Origin: Neoceratodus forsteri
Taxonomy: Eukaryota > Chordata > Ceratodontiformes > Ceratodontidae
Assembly (NCBI GenBank): GCA_016271365.2
Contig: CM057452.1
Location: 831,574,001 to 831,638,000, forward strand
Direction: 5' to 3'
DNA: 64,000 nt
A program made the position numbers and the translations under genes. The notes beneath the pieces were generated by a model. It did not search any database. It saw only the letters and a program-made list of their open reading frames with translations, and had not been told where the DNA came from. Positions 33,861-44,580 of the stretch are shown here, piece after piece; positions within the stretch are counted from its first letter, which is position 1; each line of letters opens with the position of its first letter.

Positions 33861-34215
33861 CGGTTCATTGACCAGTGTGCAATGTAGCAATATGGAGCCA
33901 CACCTGGGGAGCGCAGCAACACACTATCACACACTTAATCCAAAGAGAAGTTTGCTGGCACCTGCTAGCAACACGGCATACTGTTATTCATAGCAAACAT
34001 AAGACAGTGAAGTGAGGTTACATTTAGTCCTCATGCGTGCTTCTTTATTCATAAAATGCAAAAATGTGCATTTTATTCCAATATACAGATAAACTTGCGA
34101 GTCTGACTCGCTCCACTTCCTGGCTCCCCCTCCGCATCAACACGTCATCTGCCTAATGGGTTTCACGCTGTCACTTTTTCTCCAAGACTGATGACAGCAC
34201 CTAAACACTCCTAGC
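33861..34215. other. No recognisable gene
   Basis: Unassigned sequence with short AT-rich strips. It possibly includes the edge of the Penelope fragment. Confidence 0.3.
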
Positions 34216-34680
34216 ATCTGGTCAGTCTGTACCAAGGTATAAAAGATTTGGCCCGATACACAACCAAGACTGGTCCACAGGAGGAGGAAAAGTATCTAAG
34301 ATATGGTAGTACATTCTGTATAGACGCAGAATGTGGTTACTGGCCAGGAGTGAGGGATGCAATAAATGTGGGAACTGTGAATACTGTCCACAGTGATCAT
34401 GTCTAAAACATTCCGCAAGCCCAAAATTAAAAACACAGCAACATTCAGAGAATTTATCACCTGTGTCACTGAAGGGGTCATCAACTTGGCTACTTGCACA
34501 TGTGGTAGTTTCTATGCAGAAAAAAAACAAACATCAATTTAAAATCAGAATTGGAGAGCATGTGCATGTGATGGAACATAGTGATCCTAATAATGCTCTT
34601 GCTGTCCACATCAATAAAGCAAGGGATAAAAGTGCACATATCCTCCACTGAAATGGAAAGACCCATTAAAACCATGGGGG
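34216..34680 (+). pseudogene. Penelope-like element, GIY-YIG endonuclease fragment
   Basis: Plus strand, three frames. About 34350-34390: EGCNKCGNCEYCPQ, a Cys-rich cluster like the CxxC linker that precedes the nuclease in Penelope elements. About 34448-34520: EFITCVTEGVINLATCTCG and FYA, corresponding to the strand pair with the GIY/YIG-type core, here degenerate. About 34540-34645: KIRIGEHVHVMEHSDPNNA and HINKARDKSAHIL, matching the Arg-containing helix and the H(F)xxxH segment. Penelope proteins couple a telomerase-related RT to this nuclease. The RT is absent here. The third block is the cleanest; the catalytic motifs themselves are damaged. Confidence 0.68.
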
Positions 34681-34960
34681 GAGGGGAGTGACTATGACAG
34701 AATTCTCATTAAACAAAAAGAATAATTTGGGATATTATTAGAAGCCACAATCCCACCAGGCTTCTTTGCATGGGCAAGCTGTGTGTGCATGGGGCTGACC
34801 TAGACCATTCTCACACCATAGGAAGAAGCACAGAAGAAAACCAGGGGGAAAAATACGCCACTGCCAGGCACATGACAGCAATGGCCCAAACAGGGTACAT
34901 CCCTGGATAACAGTAGGTGGGGGATTAAATATGGAAGAAACAAAAGTAAAATGTGTACAT
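34681..34960. other. Probable 3' UTR of the Penelope fragment or unassigned
   Basis: Non-coding. A G-rich strip at 34674-34686 is followed by mixed sequence with no motif. Confidence 0.3.
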
Positions 34961-35135
34961 ATCTGTAGTTCAGTGGTAGAACTCTCATCTCTTGACTACA
35001 AGACTGAGTTTCAAGTCCCTCATCTGGGGATTTGAGCTTACACCCAGGACAGATGCAGTGTAGTACTGAAAAGGGTTCTAAATCAATACAGTGACCACCT
35101 TCAGGCAACACATTAAAGGGACATTTATTACGCCC
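34961..35135 (+). mobile_element. tRNA-headed SINE fragment
   Basis: The head has an A-box-like tagttcagtggtagaactct and a B-box-like gagtttcaagtccc. The body reads agatgcagtgtagtactg and ttcaggcaacacattaaaggg. This resembles the body shared by several ancient vertebrate tRNA SINEs (GTGCAGTACTGAGGG and GATGAGACGTTAAA in cartilaginous-fish and related families). As a tRNA it is broken: the acceptor stem does not close. Confidence 0.5.
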
Positions 35136-35354
35136 ATTACTGGTGGCTATTCAAGTAAAAGTGACAGAACATGTGGCACTGAAGCGTAGGGGATTACTTA
35201 AGTATGCTGTCCAACATTCTCCCTCAACAAACTATGCTGCGATACAATAATGCATGGCTGGCTGCCAAGATGCTGCTGTGTGCATTAAAGAGCACCTTTA
35301 CTGGTGCTCACCTCCCCGTCCCAGACGGATCCTAACCCCCGCCGCTCAAACTTG
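35136..35354. other. No recognisable gene
   Basis: Unassigned; contains the small hairpin gagcacctttactggtgctc (35289-35308). Confidence 0.4.
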
Positions 35355-35815
35355 CAGGCAAAGGGACCATGTTTTGGTTCTGTGGCGCCGAGAGCCACAT
35401 CCCGTCTATGCCCCTATTCAGAGTGCCACCCCTGCACTAACATGTTTTCTGATGCAACAGTTGGGAGAGTGCGGGGGCATGCTCCATTGACTTTAATAAG
35501 AGTTTCTCTTTTAAAGACTAATTTCAATATCTTAATAGTCCAACCGGAACTAGTCAAGGCCACCACTCAATTAAGAAGGCTCTTCTTCGTTTTGTGGTGG
35601 TCTTGATTAGTTCCAATCAGGCCATTAAAATATCAAAATTAGTCTTTAAAAGTGAAGCCTTATTAAAGTCAATGGAGAGCACCCCTATGCTCTCACAACT
35701 ATTACCTCACAAAACGTACTAGCGCAGGGCAAGTGCTCTGAACATGAAAGTGGAAGGGATCAGGCTCTCGGCTCCATGGAGCCAAAATGCAATCCCTTCC
35801 CTCCCTAAAGCCTGC
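35355..35815. repeat. Foldback element, about 460 bp
   Basis: Arms of roughly 215 bp. Left: aaagggaccatgttttggtt, ccgagagccacatccc, ctccattgactttaataag, ttttaaagactaattt, and gaactagtcaaggccaccac. Right: the reverse complements of each in reverse order, ending agccaaaatgcaatccctt. The loop is near aagaaggctcttcttcg, itself a small hairpin. No coding capacity. Confidence 0.85.
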
Positions 35816-35984
35816 TGTTAGAAAATGTTTTTTAATCCAGCTTGCAAGTCAGCCTAAGGATCCTTCTAGGGTTCTGGGGGGGGTGAGGGGATTTTTGAAA
35901 GTGCTTGAAAGGTGCTCTTAAAGTCTACTCCATCTGTCTGCATTCTTCTACTGCACTAGAGGGGGGTAGGAGGAGGAAAGAGGC

Positions 35985-36085
35985 TGTTAGTTAACTAGGA
36001 TCTGCAGCTTATCCAAATGGTAGGGAAACAGTCAGACTAGGTGGGCCAAGTGGTCCTTATCTGCTGTCAAAGTCTATGGTTCTAT
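35985..36085 (+). mobile_element. CR1 3' terminal tip
   Basis: The plus strand reads gttaactaggatctgcagct, gggccaagtggtccttatct and gctgtcaaagtctatg. This is the same terminal block found, reverse-complemented, at 17600-17710 and 33040-33130. Only about 100 bp remain. Confidence 0.7.
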
Positions 36086-36230
36086 ATTTTCATTACTGAA
36101 CTCAAAGCTTTGTAATGCACTGCCATATGTTTATTTCCATTATTTACTATGAGAAGCTGTATTTGGTTGATGTCCCTGTAAACTGTAAGGCGGCATTTAC
36201 CTTACTAGGAAATGTACAGTTACGCAATAA

Positions 36231-36460
36231 CTTACCGTAACAGTAGAGCTCAGAGGAGCTCTTGCAGCAGGCTACACCATAAGAACTATGCCGCCAGGCA
36301 CTAGGACCCCACAGAATAATTCTTAGCTAGCAGTACCCAGCAGGGACTACCCCTGACGTCAGACAGCCTCCAACGTCTGCCAATAGTATAAAGGGGGTGG
36401 TCCCCGGCCACACCCCAGTTCTCCGCCGTAGACCCGGCTGACAAATCAGATTACAGAGGT
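36231..36460. repeat. DIRS inverted terminal repeat, left
   Basis: Reads cttaccgtaacagtagagct, gagctcttgcagcaggctac, gccaggcactaggacccc, a tataaagggggtgg box and ccggccacaccccagttct. It matches the reverse complement of 42650-42877 along its length except for the outermost 20 bases. Confidence 0.85.
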
Positions 36461-36607
36461 TAGTGGAATACCCCACCTAGGGTAAGGAAAGAAAGGAGGA
36501 AAAAAAAAAAGTACTATGGGGAAGGAGGGAGGGAAATAATGCCTGCTGCAAGAGCTCCTCTCGAAGATCTACTGTTACGGTAAGTTCTTATGTAACTGTA
36601 CTATCTT

Positions 36608-36863
36608 TTTTTTGCATAATCTGTTTATTAGAATTTTACAAATATAATTCCAACAAACTTTATACATAAATTCTCAATAATCACAAACACAACGAAAAAG
36701 AAGTATAACAGATATGTGCCATGTTCATCTGCCTAAGCCATGTTCATCTAAGATTCCCTTAATGGGAAACATTAAACTATAGAGAAGGAAAAAGAAAATG
36801 ACAACAGTAGCTCATTCTGTAAACATACCATTTCTTTTGATTAGCTATACATACATACATACA

Positions 36864-36929
<66 letters not shown>

Positions 36930-37072
36930 TTTAATTTTAAATGAGTCCCTCTTATAGAGATGGCCAGCTACTATAGGGGTTCTAGATGCCATCTTAAGGG
37001 ATTTCCCTCACCTAGGCCAGCCAGATTAAAGTCCTTCCTGTAAGGCTGCAGACTCTCCCGGTGAGAGGAACC
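36608..37072 (-). mobile_element. Retroposed L1-like 3' fragment with target duplication
   Basis: A poly-T at the left end is a minus-strand poly-A, preceded on that strand by an AATAAA-like taataaac. The 10-mers gtactatctt (36598-36607) and gtgctatctt (37073-37082) flank it with one difference, consistent with a target-site duplication. It carries a long CA repeat and no coding motif. Confidence 0.65.
36851..36927. repeat. (CA)n microsatellite
   Basis: Nearly pure ca dinucleotides after a short cata run. The Cys/Val frame on the other strand is an artefact of the repeat. Confidence 0.97.
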
Positions 37073-37191
37073 GTGCTATCTTACTTCTAGTGGGACTCTT
37101 GCAGCTGGCTACACCATAAAGACTTAATACCAAGCAGTACTAAAATGATCCTGGACAGACTGGGAGGTGGAAAACAGAAGCGGGAGAGGCT

Positions 37192-38208
37192 TCACAACAA
37201 CAGGCCTTGAAGTACTGCTAGCCCAAATCCAGCTCTCCAATGGGAAGCAACGTCCAGGCTGTAGTGCTTCACAAAGGTATGCACCGAGCTCCAAGTAGCT
37301 GCTGTGCAGATGTCTGCCGCAGAAACATTCTGAGATGCCACAAAAGAGGCAGAAACACCCCTGGTGAAATGACCCTTAACCAAGTCCAGTAAGGGTTTGT
37401 TGTACTTATCGTAGCAGAAGGTGATGCAATGGACTAACCATCTGGACAGAGTCTGCTTTGCCACAGGTGCCCCCAGGTTTCTCGGGTCAAAGGAGACAAA
37501 ACGTTGGTCAGATCTTCTGAAAGTCCAAGCACAGTTAATGTAGTACCTAAGCACTCTATGTACATCTAGAGTGTGAAGGAGAGTCTCCCCTCGATTAGCG
37601 TGCTCCAGATAATAAGAAGGTTGATGTCCTGAGTAAAGGTAAACTGGGACACCACCTTAGGTAGGAACTTAGGATTAGTCCTCAAGGACACCCTGTCCTT
37701 GTGGAAAATTAAATATGGCTCTTTAGCCATCAGAGCCTGAAGCTCAGAAATCCTCCAAGCAGAAGAGATGGCAACTAAAAACAACGCTTTCCACAATGGA
37801 AAACATAGCTCGCAATCTGCAGCTGGCTTGAAGGGAGGCAACACAAGTTTTTTCTAGCAAAAATAAAAGATCCCAAGGAGGGATGGGGTCCCTAATGGGA
37901 GGTTTAAGATGAAGCATTCCCCTCAACAATGTTCTGGCCAGATCCATCTGGGCAACATATTTGTCATCCACCGGCACATGATAGGCAGAGAATGCTGACA
38001 GATGTACCTTCATGGAGGAGTATTGGAGGCCTGAGTCGGACAGGGCTAGGAGATACTCGAGGACAGCATTTAGAGGGCACAGAAGAGGGTCCAGACCCCG
38101 TCTGGAGGCCCACAAGCAAAAGCGCTTCCACTTCATGACGTAGGTAAGCCCTAGAGGAAGGTTTCCTAGCTGCAACCAAGACCTCAGACATTCTAGGAGA
38201 TACTCCAA
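37192..38208 (-). pseudogene. DIRS tyrosine recombinase, frameshifted
   Basis: 38208-37744: N-terminal core-binding domain (YVMKWKRFCLWASRRGLDP, then SMKVHLSAFSAYHVPVDD). 37844-37566: ALFLVAISSAWRISELQAL with the first catalytic Arg, then KDRVSLRTNPKFLPKVVS. 37554-37192: KQTLSRWLVHCI, then GHFTRGVSASF with the His-x-x-Arg pair, and AATWSSVHTFVKHYSLDV with the final His/Trp and the nucleophilic Tyr. All expected catalytic positions are still readable, but three frames are needed. The enzyme would integrate the circular element DNA. Confidence 0.85.
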
Positions 38209-38495
38209 AATGTGCAGTGGCTACGTCTGCAGGTGCCAGGCATGCAGATGTAGGGACCGGAGGTCTGGGTGAACCAACCTGCCCTGCTCTTTCAACAGTA
38301 ATCAGGAGGATAAGGGAAATGGAGGTTCCACTGCCAGCTGCTGCATTAGTGAGAACCATATCTGACGAGGCCAAAGGAGAGCTACAAGAATCATCTCCGC
38401 TCCTTCCGCATGGAGTTTGAGCAGACTCTTTGCATGAGAAGAAAGGGAGGGAAGGCATACAGAAACCTCCCTGTCCAACAGAGGGACAATGCATC

Positions 38496-39870
38496 TCACC
38501 AGAAAACAACAGGCCCATGATCGAGTGAGCAGAAACTGCGCAGTTTTGCACTGCACGGGGACAAGAAGAGGTCCAGCTCTGGATGACCCCATCTTCGGAA
38601 GAAGTCATCCGCTATAGAGTCCAGGAGTTCCCATTCGTGAGTCTTTGGCCAAGACCAGCTTAGGGTGTTGGCCAAAGCGATTTCGACCCCCGGAACATGC
38701 ACTGCGGTGAGCAATAGGCCATGGTCTACAGCCCAGAACCACACTCTCATAGCTTCCCAGCAAAGAGAATAGAAGTGAGTTTCCCCCGATTGTTGATGTA
38801 TTAAACAACCAACATGCTGTCTGTCTGCACCAACAGGGGGCCTGGACAAAGATCCAGGTGAAACACCTGTAGATCGTACAGAACTACCCTCGTCTCCAGA
38901 ATATTGATGTGGAGGGTCAGTTCTAGAGAAGACCATGCACACTGAGTCTGATGGTTCTGAAAGTGAGCTCCCCAACCTAAGCCTAAGGCATCGGTTGCGA
39001 GAACCTGTAAAGGGGCTTCTCTCTCTCTGAAAAGAGACTCTGGACTCTAGGTTCTGTGGAGAGAGCCACCAAGAGAGAGTCTGTATCACTGCTTTGGAGA
39101 TCAAGACCTGCTGGTCGAGACTGTCCTCCCTCTGATCCCAGTGGACTCTCAGAGTCCACTGAGGGACCCTCTTAAACAGATGAGCTGAGGGAATAGTCGC
39201 TATGGCCGTGGCCACATGGCCTAGGAGCTGGAGCATGGACCGAGCTGGAACCTGTGGAGCAGCTGAAACTTTGTGAGGCAAAGAACGAAGGCGTACTGCC
39301 CTGTCTGGTGGAAGGAAGGCCTTCCCTTGTTCCATGTCTAGGATTGCCCCTATGTAGTGTAACCTCTGACATGGTGTCGGGAATGACTTGGCAATGCTTA
39401 GGGTGATCCCCAGGGAGCTGAACAGGCTGAAGGTGTCCTCTAAAGCCGATCCCTTGTGGTGGCAGTCAGAAGCCAATCATCGAGGTAGGGATAAACAAAG
39501 TGTCCCTGTCTCCTCAGGGCTGCTACCACCACCACTAGGCACTTCATGAACATGCACGCTGCCGAGGAAAGGACAAAGGGCAAGGCCCAAAACTGGAAAT
39601 GCCTTCCCTGAAAGGATAACCTCAGGAACCTCCTGTGAGCTGGAAGCACCAGAATATGGAAGTAGGCATCTTGCATGTCCAGGGAGCACAGTCAGTCCCC
39701 TTGATGCAACATGGGAAGAATGCCCGGCAAGGTGACCAGCCTGAACCTCTTGTACTCTATGTAATTGTTTAAGAGGCTCAGGTCCAGAATCGGGTGCAGA
39801 TACCCTGTCTTCTTGGGAACCAAGAAGAAAGAAACGGGAGTAGAATCCTTTTCCCTACTGTGGGGCTGGA
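38496..39870 (-). pseudogene. DIRS reverse transcriptase-RNase H, frameshifted
   Basis: 39870-39700: FFLVPKKTGYLHPILDLSLL, then LNNYIEYKRFRL. 39676-39440: MQDAYFHILVLPAHRRFLRL (motif A), ALPFVLSSAACMFMKC and YPYLDDWLLTA, with the catalytic DD intact. 39476-38496: GSALEDTFSLFSSLGITLSI, then QLLGHVATAIATIPSAHL, an RNase H portion ending HVPGVEIALANTLSW (usually ADxLSR), and WGHPELDLFLSPCSAKLRSF. An approximately 20-codon segment near 39000 differs from the usual RNase H Asp block, so activity is unlikely. Confidence 0.83.
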
Positions 39871-40130
39871 ACGGGTTCTATTGCCTTCTTGTCTAGTAGG
39901 GACTATACCTCCTCCCAAATTAGCTCAGCATGGGAGGGGGAGGAGGTCATTTGGACTGGAGGGTTGTCCGGGTGGGCATCTGCAGAAATTCCAGTGCATG
40001 ACCCCGCTCTATCAACTGAAGGACCAATGCATCATTGGTGATGGAGGTCCACTCGTCGAGGTAAACCGAGAACTGGCTCCCTACTTCCTCTGCCCTAGAC
40101 TCGGCAGGGGGCACGGGGTCGGGCAAGGAG

Positions 40131-42465
40131 TCAGGCGTAGGAGCCCGGGGTGGGTAGGGAGACCATGGAGAGTTTGGTGTTTCTAGGTCCCTGTGCTCCA
40201 CCAGGTTGAGAGGGAGCTTTATGGCGAAAGTTGCCTCTCTGTTGCTGTCCTTCAGACTTCTGCCCTCCCTGGCGATGAAACTGGCGACATCTGCCAGAGG
40301 TCTGATCAGATCTGTACAGCTGATGCACAAGCTGGATGGCCTTACCAGAGTTCTGGAGGTCCGAGATCATCTTCTCAGTGTCCAGACCTAATAGCATGGA
40401 CCCATGGAATGGGGCATCAATGATGGCATCCTGAAGGTCCTGCTTAAATCCAGACACCCAGAGCCAAGAGAGCCTCCACATACACACCCCTGTGGCTGCT
40501 GTCCTGGCTGCCGTGTCCGTCGAATCATCGGATGACCTCAAGATGCGTTTCCCCACATCCAGACTGGACTGAAACACATCTAAGAGCTCTGTTTTGTTGT
40601 CAGAATCGGGCTGTCTTTTCGCAAGCTTGATTGCCTTGTTTCAGAAGGATTTCTAGTACTACACCATGTCTAGGACCTTGTAAATGAGCATCAGCTCAAT
40701 CCAGTCTATCCTAATTCATATATTTTGTATGAATAAAACTTTTATTTATTTATTATGTGCACCAAAAAGTTAAGCGAACGAATGGTGCAGGTGGCCGAAG
40801 AGGAGACTTTCCTGCCGAACTGGTCCAGTCATTTGGATTCCTCGTCCGGTGGCTGGGAGCTCACGTGCCTGGGCTGGTCCTGCCATGGGCAGCCATCAGC
40901 ACAGCCGAGTCCACCTTGGGCTTTTCCCCAAGGAACAGCTCATTCGTTGGGTTATGATACAACCTGTCCACTTTCTTAGGTATAGCGGGGGCCGTCGAAG
41001 GGTGCCTCCAGGCTAGCCTGGTGGCGTCCTGAAAGGGGGGCTACCAAGGGTGGGACGAATAAGGGTTTGGGCTCATTCATACCCAAGAAATGCGCCAGCC
41101 TCTTTCTTTCTGGATCAAGATCCTCAGTTTCCCACTGGTTCAAAAACTGGATGGGCCGCATCACGTCCAAGAAAGTGGGATCATCCAGGAGAGAGAGGGG
41201 TGAATCCCCTGGAGGGTCAGGGTGGTGGGGAGTAGAGGAAAACTCCCTTGAGGATCTAGAGGAGACAGATGAGTTTGAGTCAGATGATCTAGAGGACAAT
41301 CTGGAGTGGGAATGCTGGTGCCTTCTCCTATGGCACCTGGAGGATGATCTAGAAAGATGACTTCGTCGTTCAGGAGACATGTCATCTGATCGGGTAGGAG
41401 ACCTGTCCCTAGGGGGTGACAACCATGGAGGTCACTTAGGGGAGTCTATGGGAGGCTGTGGCATTGGAACCTGTGGTTCCTTGGAGATGATGTATTTTTG
41501 ACTGTGTCCCACCAGGAACTGAAAAGGTCCTTGACTTCAGACAGAGAGACCATGGCTGGGGCTGATGGGCCTGGTGTCTCGGACCTATCATCAGGCTTTT
41601 TGGGTGGTGGACCCGACAGCTTGTCGGGAGGTGGCGTACACTCAGGTGATTTGGGTTTCTCTGGCGTCTGGTCCTTGGGTGGCGCCGCAGCTGACGGCAG
41701 GTCGACTGGCTGACCCGACGTCCGACTGTCCATCGTCAACAGGTCAGTCATCAGGGGAGGCATCTCTCTGACTGGCAGCTACGCTGCTTCTAGCAGAAGC
41801 TTCGGGGTTGCGGGTGGTGTGGAAGTCCCCGTCGTGGGAGTCTGACACCTGATACTTTGGAGAGTTGGCGTTAGTGTGAGACTCCGGTTCCAAATGCCGC
41901 TTCCTGTTGTCGGGTCCAGCTGGACGACCTAACAATGAGGAGGAAGCCTTCGCCTGATATGGGGCAGCATGATGGCTGTCGCCTGCAACCCTGTGATGGC
42001 GGAATCCCTGGACTTAGACCCAGAGGTATGGCTGTAGGGTCTAGGACTAAGGAAGGGGGCCAAAGGCCCATGCTCCAAAGAAACACCACCTGATGTCCGC
42101 ACCAATGCCAGGGGTTTCAAGGCCAGCAACCCAGAGGAAACGTGGGTTGGCAGGGGAGCACAGTCCAACCTCCCGCGGGAGGGAGGACTGGAACTGGTAG
42201 TTTTCCTGTGCTGAGACCTGGATCGGGAGTTCGAATGGGTGTCCTTCTCGTGATGGTAGTGTTTCCCACTGGACTTTTTCTCCTTCGATTTATGAGAAGT
42301 CCTAGATCCCAAAGAAGGGGATCCTAGGCCTGACGGAGTATTTTGCATGGTGACAAGCTGCTGTTCTAGAAGATAGGTCTTCAGCATCTTCAGTCGATGG
42401 ATGAGAGTCCGGCGGTTGAAATTTTTACAGTGCAAGCAGGAGTCAGCATTGTGGTCGGGCCCCAA
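40131..42465 (-). pseudogene. DIRS gag-like region, frameshifted
   Basis: 42465-41929: NADSCLHCKNFNRRTLIHRL, a Cys/His start, then a Ser/Arg-rich stretch. 41763-41446: Pro-rich. 41422-40976: RSPTRSDDMSPERRSHLSRS and other Arg/Ser repeats, then FLNQWETEDLDPERKRLAHF. 40577-40131: GKRILRSSDDSTDTAARTAA, CMWRLSWLWVSGF, DAPFHGSMLLG and QRGNFRHKAPS. The last block is typical of DIRS gag proteins, which bind the element's nucleic acid. A t-rich strip near 40690-40755 disturbs the frame. Confidence 0.72.
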
Positions 42466-42649
42466 GCAGATGAGGCAGGCTGAGTGACCGTCTCGGGCCA
42501 GGATTTGATTCCCACATGTGCACTTGGATTTCAGTCACTGACTGGAGAACAACGGAGAAGGCATGCACCAATTATGCTATTGAATAACAACTAAACTTTT
42601 GTAGAAAAAGCTCGGGAAAAAGTTAGTGAAAATGGTGGTCGACTGTTAG

Positions 42650-42877
42650 CAGTAGGCATCCGTGGAGCCAATGTGAACAGGTCAACGGCGGGAAAAGAAC
42701 TGGGGTGTGGCCGGGGACTGCCCCCCTTTATACCACTAGTGGATGTCGGAGGCGGTCAGACGTTGGGGGCCGTCCCCACTGGGTACGTCTAGCTAAGAAT
42801 TTTTCCGTGGGGTCCTAGTGCCTGGTGGCATAGTCCTTTTGGTGCAGCCTGCTGCAAGAGCTCCCACTCGAAGTAAG
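42650..42877. repeat. DIRS inverted terminal repeat, right
   Basis: Reverse complement of 36231-36460: ctggggtgtggccggggact, a ctttatacc box, ggggtcctagtgcctggtgg and gcctgctgcaagagctccc. It ends cactcgaagtaag at 42877. Confidence 0.85.
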
Positions 42878-43192
42878 ATTGACTTAAAACTTTAGAGACA
42901 CACTTCAAAAACGCAATGTGCAATTAGGGTCCAATGTAATTAACCTTATTTGTTATCCAACTCACAAAAGCAAGCAAATCTGTCCATTAAAAAGCACCTT
43001 TCTCGCTATTTTTATCAAGCAATTTTAACAAACAGGAGGCTCCCTTACTTGAGTAGGAGTTCCTCCATTGCATTTTTAAAACATTATGTTTGGGGGGCGT
43101 GGCTTAGCAGCAGAAGAGAGCAGACGTGTTGGACTTACTCCTGAGAGAGCTTTATTTTTCTTATTTTTTCAAACTTATCAAGTTGGACAAAT

Positions 43193-44580
43193 TTGTTTAA
43201 AATTCACTTTAGTAGCTTGGTACAAGTGTATTTGCAGTTAAAATGGGCAAACAATGCAGCATGGTGGCTGCCGGAGACTTTTTTCACCCGAAGACCACTT
43301 AGCAGAAAAATGCCAAGCCACCTCAGCACAAGGTGTCAACCGAAACAGACAGGGGCAATGGGACTGGAGAAGTCACTTTCCAAACAGTAAATTCCACTGT
43401 CAACCACCTGGTGAAAATAGTACAGGACAAAAAGTTTGATATCCTCACACCCCGGTTGCAAGTCTGGAGACATGGCCGGTTTTAGGCACCAGCAAACCCT
43501 GCAATCACTGGTGGCCCCCTTCTTATGGGGGGCCCCAACTAGAACAGTTTACCTTAATTATTTTAAATCTTTTTTTCTTATTATCATCTTAAAACAGCAA
43601 CAAAGGACTGTGCAGATTTTGATGTGAGATCACGACTTCATGAAAAGCCTTACTGAGCTATGACCCAGGCAATAAGAGGCAGATGGGTAACAATGGATGT
43701 GAGAAAATGAACAGTATGCACTGACACTGCAGTCTCTCTCTAAATTTTTTTTAAGATGTCACTAGTACTGAAAATAGGTAAAATGATGTGTGTATTGGTT
43801 ACAGTCAAACATATGGGGTGATGGTTGGCCAAGTAGGGGGGCCCCCATGACTTCATTAATCTGCTGGGGGCCCCCAAATCCCTAAAGCCGGCCCTGTCTG
43901 GAGACTAGGGTGGACACAATCGATCACTCGTTGCAGCAGATGAAGGCCTCCCACCACAAACAGCTGGACACCACCACTGGACTAGTCTGGGAGAATATCT
44001 TGTTCCAACAGCATTTGGAGCATCTGGAGAATCAGGTTTGCGAGAGCACTCTTCGGCTGGTGGGCTTACCTGAGGATGCTGAAGGAGATGATCCCCTACA
44101 CCTTACTCCCACAAATCTTGGGGCTTTCTGAGGAGGATAAGTCTCTCTCCATTGAAAAGGCCTACCGACTGACACCTATGAGAACCCCAGCTGATCCCAC
44201 TTTTCCGCATACATTTGTGGTGGTTTGCACGAGAGTTGGGGATCAGGATAGGGCACTTACTCTAGCACGACAGCAACGTACTCGCAGGTACGGTGATACA
44301 ACTCTGTCTCTTTTCCCTAACCTTGCTTAGAGTACTCCTGTCAGGAGGAAAGACTGATCTGGTCCAGGACCTGCTTTGTCAACATAAAAATCCAACACCG
44401 GTTGCTTTTGCCAGCGAAACTGTGTGGTATGGCAGAGGAATACGTATTTATTTAATGATCCCACAGATGCACAAAAATGTATGCAAAAATTCGAACAAGA
44501 GCTGGCTACCTTGGACAGTGAGGGGTCAGACAGTATGGACTGAGGATTTTTCCAGACTTATGGACTTCATTTGCTGTTGA
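43193..44580 (+). pseudogene. L1 ORF1-like protein, interrupted
   Basis: Frames at 43193-43440 give an N-terminal part, cut by the hAT MITE. Downstream: VDTIDHSLQQMKASHHKQLD (coiled coil), then ENQVCESTLRLVGLPEDAEG, where the RRM domain starts (LR-hydrophobic-GLPE motif). Next is IEKAYRLTPMRTPADPTFPH and TFVVVCTRVGDQDRALTLAR, the end of the RRM. The C-terminal domain is 44330-44500 with PVAFASETV. ORF1p is an RNA-binding trimer that packages L1 RNA. Several frame changes are present. Confidence 0.72.
43471..43896. mobile_element. hAT MITE, 426 bp
   Basis: Terminal inverted repeats CATGGCCGGTTTTAGG and, from the right, CAGGGCCGGCTTTAGG. Flanked on both sides by the identical 8-mer tctggaga (43463-43470 and 43897-43904). 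No coding capacity. It inserted into the ORF1 region of the HAL1-like element, so it is younger. Confidence 0.9.

Larger units (their letters stand above)
36540..37110. repeat. DIRS internal complementary region, split by an insertion
   Basis: 36540-36594 (gcctgctgcaagagctcc to ctactgttacggtaag) is the reverse complement of the left terminus at 36231-36273. Then 37079-37110 (tcttacttctagtgggactc to gcagctggc) matches the other terminus as read inward from 42877. Placed together, the two halves equal the junction that would form if the two ends of the element were joined in a circle. The L1-like insert at 36608-37072 separates them. Confidence 0.72.
36231..42877 (-). mobile_element. DIRS-type tyrosine-recombinase retrotransposon, nearly full length
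   Basis: Minus-strand element of about 6.6 kb. Order from its 5' end: inverted terminal repeat (42877-42650), gag-like region (42465-40131), reverse transcriptase and RNase H (39870-38496), tyrosine recombinase (38208-37192), an internal region matching the joined termini (37110 and 36594-36540), and the other terminal repeat (36460-36231). DIRS elements integrate by recombinase from a circular intermediate and make no target duplication. An L1-like fragment splits the internal region. All frames are broken. Confidence 0.85.

Noticed and set aside
34961..35035. Functional tRNA gene
   Set aside because: A- and B-box-like text is present, but the acceptor and anticodon stems do not close; a SINE head is the better reading.
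36777..36992. Cys/Val-rich frame over the CA repeat
   Set aside because: Dinucleotide repeats give alternating-residue frames; no gene.
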